Shown here piece by piece: positions 1 through 7,345 of a stretch of 8,353 nucleotides of DNA; position 1 is the first letter of the stretch, and the number at the start of each line of letters is the position of its first letter. The stretch is from an uncultured Erythrobacter sp. (GTDB taxonomy: Bacteria > Pseudomonadota > Alphaproteobacteria > Sphingomonadales > Sphingomonadaceae), in the NCBI GenBank assembly GCA_947258465.1, contig CAMYIQ010000060.1:1-8353 (forward strand), in the 5' to 3' direction. A program made the position numbers and the translations under genes. The notes beneath the pieces are model-generated. The model was not told the origin of the DNA. It did not search any database and saw only the letters and a list, made by a program, of their open reading frames with translations.

Positions 1-1
1 A

Positions 2-205
2 CTCGCGGCGCGCAGCCTGGCGATCCGCTGGCCGGTCGCGGAGGCGGATGCCAATGTCATGGTCCTCGCGCTCGTCCCACTGATCTGGCCGCTGCTGGCG
101 TTTGCCGTTCTGATGATCTGGGACAGGCGCCGACAGATCGCCATGCTGACCGCCGGTTTCGCCGCCGCATCGCTGCCGCTGCTTACCCTGGGAGGCCAGC
201 CGTGA
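2..205 (+). CDS. 3' end of a small membrane protein, DUF3649-like (partial)
   Basis: An open frame enters from the left edge and ends at the TGA at 203-205. About 67 residues are visible. They contain a hydrophobic helix (roughly VMVLALVPLIWPLLAFAVLM), a basic turn (DRRRQ) and a second helix (MLTAGFAAASLPLLTLGG), ending in GQP. Two helices around a short basic loop, placed directly before a PepSY-TM gene, resemble the small DUF3649 proteins found in TonB/siderophore uptake operons of proteobacteria; that family name is an inference from topology and context. Its stop overlaps the next gene's start codon (GTGA at 202-205), so the two are probably translationally coupled. The N-terminus lies outside the window. 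It could instead be another short inner-membrane protein such as a DUF3325 type. Confidence 0.6.
   Translation, partial: LAARSLAIRWPVAEADANVMVLALVPLIWPLLAFAVLMIWDRRRQIAMLTAGFAAASLPLLTLGGQP
191..195 (+). promoter_or_regulatory. Ribosome binding site for the PepSY-TM gene
   Basis: GGAGG lies 6 nt before the GTG at 202. It falls inside the last codons of the upstream gene. A strong Shine-Dalgarno at good spacing supports the GTG as the true start and supports coupling to the upstream gene. Confidence 0.75.
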
Positions 206-1518
206 AACCGCTCTTCGCCAAGGACACCGTGCGGCAGGGCGTGGCGGCGCATTCGGCCATCGGTCTGATCTGCTGCGCGCTGCTCTATCTCATCTGCGTC
301 ACCGGTACGGCGATCGTGCTGTACGAGGAATGGCAGCGGTTCGAGCAGCCGGGCGTGCCCGAAATGCAGGCCATCGCGCCGCAGGCAGTCGACGCCGCGA
401 TCGCCAATGTGGCCGCGTCCGAAACGGACCGCGAACCGACCACCCACCTTTTCGTTCACATGCCCACCGACGCGCTGCCACGTGCCACCGTCACTACGGA
501 TACGCAGGCCGTCCATGTCGACGGCAAGGGCGCGATCGTGGTGCCCGAAGAGAATGCCTGGGCCGAATTCCTGCTGGCGCTGCATTACCGGCTCAACCTC
601 CCCGCCATATGGGGGATGACGCTGGTCGGCCTGTTCGGCGCGATGATCGTCGCGCTCGCGGTTTCGGGCGTCGTGGCCCATCCGCGTATCTTTCGTGACG
701 CCTTCCGGCTGCGCGCGCGGCGGCGCGACGATGTCGCCACGCTGGACTGGCACAACCGGTTGGCGGTGTGGACGCTGCCCTTCGCGCTGGCGATGGCGCT
801 GACCGGCGCGATGATCGGGTTGTTCTACATCTCGGGCGCCAGCCTCGCCCAGACCGCCTATGGCGGCGATGCCGATGCCGCGCTCGCGCCCGTATTCGGG
901 GCAGAGCCGGAGGCCGACGATACCCCGGCCCCGCTGCCCCGCGTCGCGCCGGTATTGCGCCATATGGCGCGCGAATATCCGGGGGTGCGGGTCTCCTATC
1001 TCATCCTCCACGATCCCGGCACGCGCGGCCAGCATATCCAGGTGGTCGGCGAGCACGACCGGCGGCTGATCTTCGGCGAGTATTATGCATTCGGAGCCAA
1101 CGGCAGCTTTCACGGGACGACCGGCCTTGCCGACGGCACGATCGGCCAGCAATTCGCCGCTTCGATCTACAATCTGCATTTCGGCAATTACGGCGGCCTG
1201 CCGGTCAAGATCGCCTATATCCTTTTCGGCATCGCGCTGAGCGCGGTGGTGGCGACGGGGACCTTCATCTGGCTCGACAAGCAGGCACGCAAGGGCCGCC
1301 CGCGTCCCAAAATCCGCGCCGGGTGGTGGGGTGTAACGATCGGCATACCCGTAGCCATCGCGGCCACGCTGATCGCGCGCCTGACCTGGGGCAATGAAGC
1401 GCCGTTCGTTACCATCTTCTGGATCGTGACGCTCGCCATCACGGCCGCCGCAGTGCATCGATCCCGACGGTCCGAGGCACGCGGTCCGGCTTCGTCGGCG
1501 CCGGGATTTGCCCGCTAG
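202..1518 (+). CDS. PepSY-associated transmembrane protein (iron/siderophore uptake type)
   Basis: A 438-residue inner-membrane protein of the PepSY-TM family, whose members often accompany TonB-dependent siderophore receptors and are thought to help iron uptake or ferric-siderophore reduction at the inner membrane. Predicted membrane helices are at about residues 17-40, 138-159, 187-210, 336-357, 375-394 and 402-419. Family-like features include the first helix with an H17 and a TG-A-IVLYEEW end, LHYRLNLP (127-134) before helix 2, LDWHNRLAVW (181-190) before helix 3, and YNLHFGNYGG (323-332) before helix 4. H17, H128, H160, H184 and H326 lie at or near membrane boundaries and could bind haem or metal, which is inference. 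A periplasmic domain of about 125 residues separates helices 3 and 4. The GTG start is set by GGAGG 6 nt upstream and overlaps the previous stop by 3 nt. The substrate cannot be told from the sequence. Confidence 0.85.
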   Translation: MKPLFAKDTVRQGVAAHSAIGLICCALLYLICVTGTAIVLYEEWQRFEQPGVPEMQAIAPQAVDAAIANVAASETDREPTTHLFVHMPTDALPRATVTTDTQAVHVDGKGAIVVPEENAWAEFLLALHYRLNLPAIWGMTLVGLFGAMIVALAVSGVVAHPRIFRDAFRLRARRRDDVATLDWHNRLAVWTLPFALAMALTGAMIGLFYISGASLAQTAYGGDADAALAPVFGAEPEADDTPAPLPRVAPVLRHMAREYPGVRVSYLILHDPGTRGQHIQVVGEHDRRLIFGEYYAFGANGSFHGTTGLADGTIGQQFAASIYNLHFGNYGGLPVKIAYILFGIALSAVVATGTFIWLDKQARKGRPRPKIRAGWWGVTIGIPVAIAATLIARLTWGNEAPFVTIFWIVTLAITAAAVHRSRRSEARGPASSAPGFAR

Positions 1519-1537
1519 CGCGGCTTCGCTATAGCGG
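1512..1537 (+). other. Imperfect hairpin over the PepSY-TM stop codon
   Basis: CCGCTA (1512-1517) plus GCG (1518-1520) can pair with CGC (1527-1529) plus TAGCGG (1532-1537), leaving a 6-nt loop and a 2-nt bulge (TA, 1530-1531). It covers the TAG stop at 1516-1518. No T run follows, so it is not a typical intrinsic terminator. It may limit read-through, protect a 3' end, or be chance in GC-rich DNA. Confidence 0.3.
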
Positions 1538-1555
1538 CCCTCACCATCTTCACGA

Positions 1556-1560
1556 AGAGG
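1556..1560 (+). promoter_or_regulatory. Likely ribosome binding site for the S9 peptidase
   Basis: AGAGG, inside GAAGAGGA, lies 11 nt before the ATG at 1572. The spacing is slightly long. The start is also supported by the signal peptide that begins exactly there. Confidence 0.5.
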
Positions 1561-1571
1561 ACCGTATCACC

Positions 1572-3626
1572 ATGAAATTTCGCGCGCCGCTGACTGCCGC
1601 CGCCCTGCTCGCCACCGCCTCGATCGCCGCACAGGCGCAGGCGCGGCCGATGACTCCCGAAGACGTCGCCAAGCTCGAAAGCGTCGGCACCATCGCCGTA
1701 TCGCCCGATGGCAGCCGCATCGCCTATACCACTGCCAGCCTGCCAGACGTGACCGAAGGCGAAGAGAACGGTCGGCACAAGCAGCAGCTCAAATTGGCCC
1801 ATGCGCCGATGAACGCGCGCGATTTTCTGCCCGACGACATGAGCGTATCGGGCGTGACGTTTTCCCCCGACGGGCGGATGATCAGTTTCGTCTGGGCCGA
1901 CGAGGACGAGGATGACGCGGTGTGGGGCATCCCCGTCGACGGCGGCGCGCAGCGCAAGCTTGCCGCGATCGCGGATGCCGATGTCCGCTCGCATGCCTGG
2001 TCGCCCGACGGGTCGACCATCTGGATGCTGGCTGCGGCGGAGAAAGACGAGGCCCGCAAGAAACAGTCAAAGGCCGGCTTCAACGCCATCGTCTATGAGG
2101 AGGAGGCGCGGCTCAACCGACTGTTTTCGGCCCGGCGCGGCGTGGAAGTGGACGGCGATCCCAAGCAGGTCACCATCCCCGGCTATGTCAGCGCGTTCAA
2201 AGTCGCGCCCGATGGCAAGACCGCCGTCGTCCAGAGCGCGCCTACGCCGCAAGTCGACGATTCCTATACCTCGAAGCGCGCCCACATCCTCGACCTGACC
2301 AGCGGCAAGGTGCTGCGTGTGGTCGAAACGCCGGGCAAGCTCGGCGATATCGAGATCTCCCCCGACGGCTCGCAGCTCTCGATGATCGCGGGCGTCGACA
2401 TGAACGATCCTGCCGACACCACGCTTCATCTGGTGGATGTCGCCAGCGGCCAGTACCGCGCGCTCAACGCCGGCGCGCCCGAAGCCGCAGTCGATGCCGA
2501 ATGGCTCGCCGACGGCCGCCTCGCCGCCGTGATCCACAAGGGCGCGCAGAGCGCGCTGCGGATCTATAATGCCGATGGTACGGTCGCGGCGGAGCACGAT
2601 GGCGGCGAGCTGATCCTCACCAATGTCGAGGCTGGCGGCAACACCATTGCGGTCGAAGCCAACGCCCCGCGTCACCCAACCGAACTGTTCGTCTGGTCTA
2701 ACGATGCCTTCCAGCGCTGGACCAGCCACAACCCTTGGCTTTCCGAGATCGATTTCGGCAACCAGCGCACCTTCCGCTATACCGCGCGCGACGGGCAGGA
2801 AATCGAAGGCGTGCTGATCGAACCGGTCGGCGGTGCCCCCGCTGGTGGCGCCCCGCTGATCCTCAACGTCCACGGCGGGCCGGAAGCGCATGACAGCAAT
2901 GGCTGGCAGACCGCCTATTCCAAGCCTGGCCATGTCGCGGCCGGACAGGGTTATGCCGTCTTCCTGCCGAACTATCGCGGATCGACCGGCTATGGCGTGG
3001 CCTTTTCCAAGCAGCATCAAGGCAATTACACCGATCCAGAGTTCCGCGATCTGGTCGATGCCAAGCGCGCGCTGGTCGCGGAAGGTATCGCCGATGCCGA
3101 CCGTGTCGGCGTGACCGGCGGTTCCTATGGCGGTTATGCCACGGCCTGGACGTCGACCTATTACAGCGACGAATTCGCCGCAGGCGTGATGTTCGTCGGC
3201 ATTTCGAACCAGATCAGCAAGTTCGGTACGACCGATATCCCTTACGAGATGTACAATGTGCACAGCCGCGCATGGCCTTGGGACGATTGGCAGAAGATGC
3301 TGGAAGTCTCGCCCATCTACCATGTCGACAAGGCCGATACGCCGCTGCTTATCCTGCACGGGGCGGACGATCCGCGCGTTGCCCCCAGCCAGAGCTACGA
3401 ACTCTATCGCAGCATGAAGGTGCGCAAGCCCGACGTGCCCGTGCGTCTCGTGCTGTATCCGGGCGAAGGCCACGGCAATCGCAAGGCCGCCGCGCGCTAC
3501 GATTACAATCTGCGCATGATGCGCTGGTTCGACACCTATCTGAAGACGGGCGAACGCGGCGCCGCGCTGCCGCCCGAACGCCCCGCGCTTCCCGCCGGGA
3601 CGACCGGGACCAAGAGCGAGGACTGA
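1572..3626 (+). CDS. Secreted S9-family (prolyl oligopeptidase-like) serine peptidase
   Basis: A 684-residue exported serine peptidase of the prolyl oligopeptidase/acylaminoacyl peptidase type, expected to cleave short peptides in the periplasm or outside the cell. Residues 1-24 form a Sec signal peptide ending AQAQA. Residues from about 35 to 390 form a beta-propeller with PD40-like repeats: SPDGSRIAY (44), SPDGRMISF (98), SPDGSTIWM (144), APDGKTAVV (212) and SPDGSQLSM (263). The C-terminal alpha/beta hydrolase domain has an HGGP oxyanion segment (434-437), NYRGSTGYG (467-475), the nucleophile elbow GGSYGGYAT with Ser518, HGADDPRV with the likely catalytic Asp600, and GEGHGNRK with His634. 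The triad is complete and the length is normal for the family. The gene lies 53 bp after the PepSY-TM gene, so it could share its transcript, though a promoter of its own is possible. Cleavage preference (dipeptidyl, acylaminoacyl or oligopeptidase) cannot be told from sequence alone. Confidence 0.93.
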   Translation: MKFRAPLTAAALLATASIAAQAQARPMTPEDVAKLESVGTIAVSPDGSRIAYTTASLPDVTEGEENGRHKQQLKLAHAPMNARDFLPDDMSVSGVTFSPDGRMISFVWADEDEDDAVWGIPVDGGAQRKLAAIADADVRSHAWSPDGSTIWMLAAAEKDEARKKQSKAGFNAIVYEEEARLNRLFSARRGVEVDGDPKQVTIPGYVSAFKVAPDGKTAVVQSAPTPQVDDSYTSKRAHILDLTSGKVLRVVETPGKLGDIEISPDGSQLSMIAGVDMNDPADTTLHLVDVASGQYRALNAGAPEAAVDAEWLADGRLAAVIHKGAQSALRIYNADGTVAAEHDGGELILTNVEAGGNTIAVEANAPRHPTELFVWSNDAFQRWTSHNPWLSEIDFGNQRTFRYTARDGQEIEGVLIEPVGGAPAGGAPLILNVHGGPEAHDSNGWQTAYSKPGHVAAGQGYAVFLPNYRGSTGYGVAFSKQHQGNYTDPEFRDLVDAKRALVAEGIADADRVGVTGGSYGGYATAWTSTYYSDEFAAGVMFVGISNQISKFGTTDIPYEMYNVHSRAWPWDDWQKMLEVSPIYHVDKADTPLLILHGADDPRVAPSQSYELYRSMKVRKPDVPVRLVLYPGEGHGNRKAAARYDYNLRMMRWFDTYLKTGERGAALPPERPALPAGTTGTKSED

Positions 3627-3647
3627 TCGCCCACCCGTTTACGAATA

Positions 3648-3684
3648 GGGGCCGCGCGACGCCGTGTCGCGCGGCCCCTTTCTC
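3648..3684 (+). terminator. Intrinsic terminator, possibly bidirectional
   Basis: A perfect 13-bp stem pairs GGGGCCGCGCGAC (3648-3660) with GTCGCGCGGCCCC (3666-3678) around the 5-nt loop GCCGT. It is followed by TTTCTC on the plus strand. It begins 21 nt after the S9 peptidase stop and ends 18 nt before the stop of the convergent DUF885 gene at 3697. Rightward termination is well supported. For leftward transcripts the run after the hairpin (CTATTCGT) is poor in T, so leftward termination is likely weaker. Confidence 0.88.
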
Positions 3685-3696
3685 ATATCGCGAGGC

Positions 3697-5469
3697 CTAT
3701 TGGCCGCCCGCTGCGATCCAGGCGTCGATCTTCGCTTCGAGCACGGCGAGCGGGATATTGCCGCTGTTGAGCACTTCGTCGTGGAAGACGCGGATATCGA
3801 AATCCTCGCCCAGCGCGGTCTCGGCGCGTGCGCGCAGTTCCTTGATCTTCAATTCGCCGATCTTGTAGCCCAGCGCCTGGCCCGGCATGGCGATGTAGCG
3901 GGCGACCTCGTTCTCCGAATAATCGCGCGGATTGCCGTTCTCGACCATGTATTCCACCGCCTGTTCGCGGGTCCAGCCGAGCGCGTGCATCCCTGTATCG
4001 ACCACGAGGCGCACCGCGCGCTTCAATTCGCCATCCTCGAGCGCCTGCAGCCGGTCGACCGGATCGTCGTAGAGGCCGAGCTCGTAGCCCAGACTTTCGG
4101 CATAGAGCGCCCAACCTTCGCCAAACGCGGTATACCAGCCATGGCGCAGCAGATCGGGCAGGCTCTCGTCCTCGATCGCGAACATGATCTGGAAGTGATG
4201 CCCGGGATTGCCTTCGTGAATGTAGAGCCGGACCGACGGGCTGAGTTCGCGCTCGGCCGCGTTCCAGCCGCTGAAATAGAAAGTCCCCGGGCGCGAACCG
4301 TCGGCCTCGCCCGGACGGTAGGATGCTGCCAGAAAGAACTGTTCGCGATAGGGTTCGTACGGCTCGATCCTGAGCGGCGTTTGCGGCTGGCGCAGGAATA
4401 GCGGCCCGATCGCGGCGTCGACATTCCTGCCCACTTCGTACCAGGCTTCCTGCAAGGCTTCCTTGGTCTTGTAGACCTGCGGTCGGCGGTCGCCGCGCTC
4501 GGCGATCGCCTGTCGGCGCGCCTCGTTGATCCGGGCGACTTCGGAAAGGCCGAGACGGTGAATTTCCTCGGCCGTCAGGGACAGCGTGGTCATCTCCTCG
4601 ATCCGATAAGCGTAATAGGCCTCGCCCCCGGGCGCTTCGGTCGCCCCGATGGTATCGCGAGCCTGCGGCAGATAGGTCTCGGAAAGATAGGCCCGCAGAT
4701 GGCGCATGGCGGGGTAGAGCGTGCCTTCGATCGCTGCCGTCAATGCAGCGCGTGCGCGGCCTTTCTGTGCCTCGCTGAAGCCTTCGGGAAACTGGCGCAG
4801 CGGCGCGTAATAGGCATTTTCGCCTTCGGGCGCGGCGAGCTGGGTGTCGAGCTGTTCGATCATCAGCTCGACCGTCAGGCGCGGCAGAGTGATCCCCTGT
4901 TCGATCCCGGTATCGAAACGCGCGATCACGTCCTCGACCATGCGGGCATAGGCACCATGGCGCGCGATGTTGTTCGCATAGTCCTCGGAGGTTTTGAACG
5001 GCATGATGCCATCGGGTGCGGAGAAGCCGGGATAGTCGCCCTGGATACCGCGGAAATGGTCGAGCGGGAGGGCGAGGATCGTCCTGAGCACTTCCGGTTC
5101 GGTGCCCGCGAGAACGCGTTCCTTCGAATAGCGAAACGTATCGTAGGCGATCTGCTCACCCGCCGTAAGCGCCGCGCGATCGATCGTGCCCAGCGCGGCG
5201 ATGTCGCACATGGCGGCCGCCCGCTCGGTCTCGTAGGATGCAGGCGAGAAATCGCCGAGGCTGTCCGCATCGGAGAAGTCGCCGCGATAGAAAGCGGCGA
5301 CGGGGTTACGATCGAGATAGGCCGCCTCGCTCTTCGCCATCAGCGTGCGCAGACGCTCGCCTTCGGCCTCGGCGGTTTCGATCGGATCGCAGGCATGGAC
5401 AACCGGTGCTCCGAAAGCAGCGGTCGATATCGTCAGCGCAGTGGCAAGGCGCAGAACTGTGCGGTTCAT
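3697..5469 (-). CDS. DUF885 family protein, putative exported metallopeptidase (downstream copy)
   Basis: A full-length DUF885 protein of 590 residues counted from MNRTVL. The family carries a HEGxPGHHxQ signature and is generally treated as zinc metallopeptidase-like; its substrate is not established. Here the motif is HEGNPGHHFQ (H418, E419, H424, H425), followed by GEGW (E451) and YAES (E458), acidic residues that could complete a metal site (inference). Residues 1-26 form a signal peptide (MNRTVLRLATALTISTAAFG...) ending VVHA before Cys27. VHAC only loosely resembles a lipobox, so attachment as a lipoprotein is possible but doubtful. I chose the second of two adjacent ATGs because GAGGG then lies 6 nt upstream; the first ATG (codon 5470-5472) leaves only 3 nt. 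The gene follows a close paralog separated by only a few bases and is probably cotranslated with it. No frameshift or missing motif is seen, so both copies look functional. Confidence 0.9.
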   Translation of the reverse strand: MNRTVLRLATALTISTAAFGAPVVHACDPIETAEAEGERLRTLMAKSEAAYLDRNPVAAFYRGDFSDADSLGDFSPASYETERAAAMCDIAALGTIDRAALTAGEQIAYDTFRYSKERVLAGTEPEVLRTILALPLDHFRGIQGDYPGFSAPDGIMPFKTSEDYANNIARHGAYARMVEDVIARFDTGIEQGITLPRLTVELMIEQLDTQLAAPEGENAYYAPLRQFPEGFSEAQKGRARAALTAAIEGTLYPAMRHLRAYLSETYLPQARDTIGATEAPGGEAYYAYRIEEMTTLSLTAEEIHRLGLSEVARINEARRQAIAERGDRRPQVYKTKEALQEAWYEVGRNVDAAIGPLFLRQPQTPLRIEPYEPYREQFFLAASYRPGEADGSRPGTFYFSGWNAAERELSPSVRLYIHEGNPGHHFQIMFAIEDESLPDLLRHGWYTAFGEGWALYAESLGYELGLYDDPVDRLQALEDGELKRAVRLVVDTGMHALGWTREQAVEYMVENGNPRDYSENEVARYIAMPGQALGYKIGELKIKELRARAETALGEDFDIRVFHDEVLNSGNIPLAVLEAKIDAWIAAGGQ

Positions 5470-5475
5470 CATGAT

Positions 5476-5480
5476 CCCTC
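5476..5480 (-). promoter_or_regulatory. Ribosome binding site between the two DUF885 genes
   Basis: On the minus strand the order is TAA (5483-5481), GAGGG (5480-5476), then two ATGs at 5472 and 5469. The site abuts the stop codon of the upstream copy, so ribosomes ending there sit on it. This indicates translational coupling and favours the second ATG, which has 6-nt spacing. Confidence 0.75.
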
Positions 5481-7268
5481 TTACTGTCCGCCGCCCGCAA
5501 TCCAGGCGTCGATCTTGGCTTCGAGCACGGGCAGCGGAATGTCGCCGGTATCGAGCACTTGTTCGTGGAATTTGCGGACGTCGAATTTATCGCCCAGCGC
5601 GGCTTCCGCCTTGGCGCGCAGTTCCTTGATCTTCAGTTCGCCCGTTTTGTAGGCGAGCGCCTGTGCCGGCATCACGATGTAACGCGCACTCTCGCTTTCC
5701 GCGAAATCGCGCGCGGTTCCGTTGGCCATCATATATTCGATGGCTTTCTCGCGGCTCCAGCCCAGCGCATGCATGCCGGTATCGACCACCAGCCGCACCG
5801 CGCGCAGCATTTCGCCGCCCTCGAGCGCTTTCAACCGCTCGACCGGATCGTCATACAGGCCGAGTTCGTAGCCCAGGCTTTCGGCATAAAGGCCCCACCC
5901 TTCGCTGAAGGCGGTAAACCCGCCATAGCGCATGAATTCGGGCAGCTCCTCGTTCTCGATCGCGAACATCGACTGGAAGTGATGCCCCGGATTGCCTTCG
6001 TGCATATAGAGCGAGATCGAGGTGCCGAGCTTTCTTTCGGCCACATTGTAGCCGCTGAAATAGAACGTGCCGGGGCGGGATCCGTCGGCCTTGCCGGGCA
6101 TGTAGCTTGCCGCGAGAGAGAACTTCTCGCGATAGGGTTCGTAGGGTTCGATCCTCAGTTCGGTCTCGGGCTTGCGCAGGAAGACCTCGTCCATCAGCGG
6201 GTCGACCCGTTCGGCCACGTCGTACCACGCGGCCTGCAAATCGGCCTTGGTGGTATAGGTCTTGCCCGTCCGGCCACCAGCCTCCGCCCTGGCTGCATCG
6301 ATGGCGGCATTGATCCGGGCGACTTCGGCAAGCCCGGTTTCGTGGATCTGCCGCGCGGTCAGCGCCAGCGTCGTATTTTCCTCGATCCGGTAGGCGTAAT
6401 AGGCATCGCCACCAGGATTGTCGGTCGCCGCGATGCCGATCCGCGATTGCGCCAGATATTCCTCCGCAAGATAATCGCGCAGCTTGGCAAGGGCGGGGAT
6501 CAGCGTGCCGGTCAGCGTTTCGCGGTGCTTTTCGGTCAACCGCGCGCGCTCGGTTTCCGGAACCGTATCGGGAAAATTCGCCACCGGCGCCCAATAGGGG
6601 CTCTGCTCGACCGGTGTATCGATCTGCAGTCCGAGTTGTTCGATCATCAATTCCACCGACATGCGCGGCAAGGTGATGCCCTGTTCGGCGCCCGTGCGGA
6701 AACGCGCGATAGAATCGTCGATCACCTTCGCGAATGCGCGGTGGCGGCTGAAATTGTTCTCGTAATCCTCGACCGTATCGAAGGGCATCAGCGCACCGGG
6801 CGCGGAAAGGCGAGGGTAGAACACATGAAGCCCGCGAAAATGATCTATCGGCAGGGCGAGCACGGTGGGCAACACATCGGGCGCGGTCATCGCCAGCGTG
6901 CGCTCCTGCGTATACGCAAAGACGTCGTAGGCAATGCGATCTGTTTCGCCCAGCGCCGAGCGGTCGATTGTTGCGAGTTCGGCGAGATTGGCGTCAGCCG
7001 CCGCACGGTCCGCCGCATAACTCGAAGGAGAGAAATCGCCGAGTTTGTCGGCATCGGAGAAATCGCCACGGAAAAAAGCGCTCACCGGATTGCGGTCGAG
7101 CATGGCGGCTTCGCTGCGCTCGAACAAATCGTGAAGTTTGGCGGCTTCACGCTCATTGGCGGACATCCCGCTGTGATGCGCTGAATGATCCTGCGCGATG
7201 GCGGGTGTCGAAACCGTGGCGCAGGCGAAAGCGATCGCCGAAGCGATACGAGTGTAAGTGCGGGTCAT
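5481..7268 (-). CDS. DUF885 family protein, putative exported metallopeptidase (upstream copy)
   Basis: A 595-residue DUF885 protein and the first gene of the tandem pair. A Sec signal peptide covers residues 1-25 (MTRTYTRIASAIAFACATVS...), with cleavage predicted after AIA. The mature protein then starts with a histidine-rich stretch, QDHSAHHSG (H28, H31, H32), absent from its paralog. Blocks shared with the paralog run the whole length: LDRNPVSAFFRGDFSDAD (58-74), LPIDHFRG (139-146), EQGITLPRMSVELMIEQL (195-212), RIEPYEPYRE (372-381), SRPGTFYFSG (397-406), the metal-site motif HEGNPGHHFQ (423-432), SEGW (456-459), YAESLGYELGLYDDP (461-475) and the C-terminal VLEAKIDAWIAGGGQ. A peptidase role in the periplasm is inferred from the family; the substrate is unknown. 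Start: ATG at 7268 with GGGGAG 8 nt upstream. It lies 190 bp downstream of hutU on the same strand. Confidence 0.92.
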   Translation of the reverse strand: MTRTYTRIASAIAFACATVSTPAIAQDHSAHHSGMSANEREAAKLHDLFERSEAAMLDRNPVSAFFRGDFSDADKLGDFSPSSYAADRAAADANLAELATIDRSALGETDRIAYDVFAYTQERTLAMTAPDVLPTVLALPIDHFRGLHVFYPRLSAPGALMPFDTVEDYENNFSRHRAFAKVIDDSIARFRTGAEQGITLPRMSVELMIEQLGLQIDTPVEQSPYWAPVANFPDTVPETERARLTEKHRETLTGTLIPALAKLRDYLAEEYLAQSRIGIAATDNPGGDAYYAYRIEENTTLALTARQIHETGLAEVARINAAIDAARAEAGGRTGKTYTTKADLQAAWYDVAERVDPLMDEVFLRKPETELRIEPYEPYREKFSLAASYMPGKADGSRPGTFYFSGYNVAERKLGTSISLYMHEGNPGHHFQSMFAIENEELPEFMRYGGFTAFSEGWGLYAESLGYELGLYDDPVERLKALEGGEMLRAVRLVVDTGMHALGWSREKAIEYMMANGTARDFAESESARYIVMPAQALAYKTGELKIKELRAKAEAALGDKFDVRKFHEQVLDTGDIPLPVLEAKIDAWIAGGGQ

Positions 7269-7276
7269 GCGAGACT

Positions 7277-7282
7277 CTCCCC
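7277..7282 (-). promoter_or_regulatory. Ribosome binding site for the first DUF885 gene
   Basis: GGGGAG on the minus strand lies 8 nt before the ATG at 7268. This is a good match at normal spacing and confirms the start that also yields a clean signal peptide. Confidence 0.65.
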
Positions 7283-7304
7283 TGAGATCGTGCAGGCCAG
7301 GCTA

Positions 7305-7319
7305 GCCGGTCATACCGGC
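7305..7319 (-). repeat. Short inverted repeat in the leader of the DUF885 pair
   Basis: GCCGGT and ACCGGC (6 bp each) flank the 3-nt spacer CAT. It lies about 37 nt upstream of the first DUF885 start. It could be a small operator-like palindrome or a leader hairpin. No T run follows in the leftward direction. It may be chance. Confidence 0.3.
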
Positions 7320-7328
7320 ACCGCAAAG

Positions 7329-7345
7329 CCTGTTCGACAAACAGG
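7329..7345 (-). terminator. Possible weak terminator downstream of hutU
   Basis: CCTGTT (7329-7334) and AACAGG (7340-7345) form a 6-bp stem with a 5-nt loop. On the minus strand it is followed by CTTTG, a poor T tract. It lies 113 nt past the hutU stop and 60 nt before the DUF885 start. The stem is short, so it may instead be a leader hairpin or an operator. I see no convincing sigma-70 promoter between hutU and the DUF885 pair, so read-through from hutU remains possible. Confidence 0.3.

Noticed and set aside
2067..3473. Long minus-strand open frame (468 codons) opposite the S9 peptidase
   Set aside because: Its codons lie exactly opposite those of the sense gene, where antisense stops require TTA, CTA or TCA sense codons, which are rare in GC-rich genomes. 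The protein resembles nothing known, and the sense strand has a full signal peptide, propeller and catalytic triad.
5559..7184. Long plus-strand open frame (541 codons) opposite the upstream DUF885 gene, with similar frames at 3664-4401 and 4558-5652 opposite the paralog
   Set aside because: These are codon-aligned shadows as above. They resemble each other (for example AQFLDLQFA in both) only because they are antisense to two similar genes, so the similarity is not evidence of coding.
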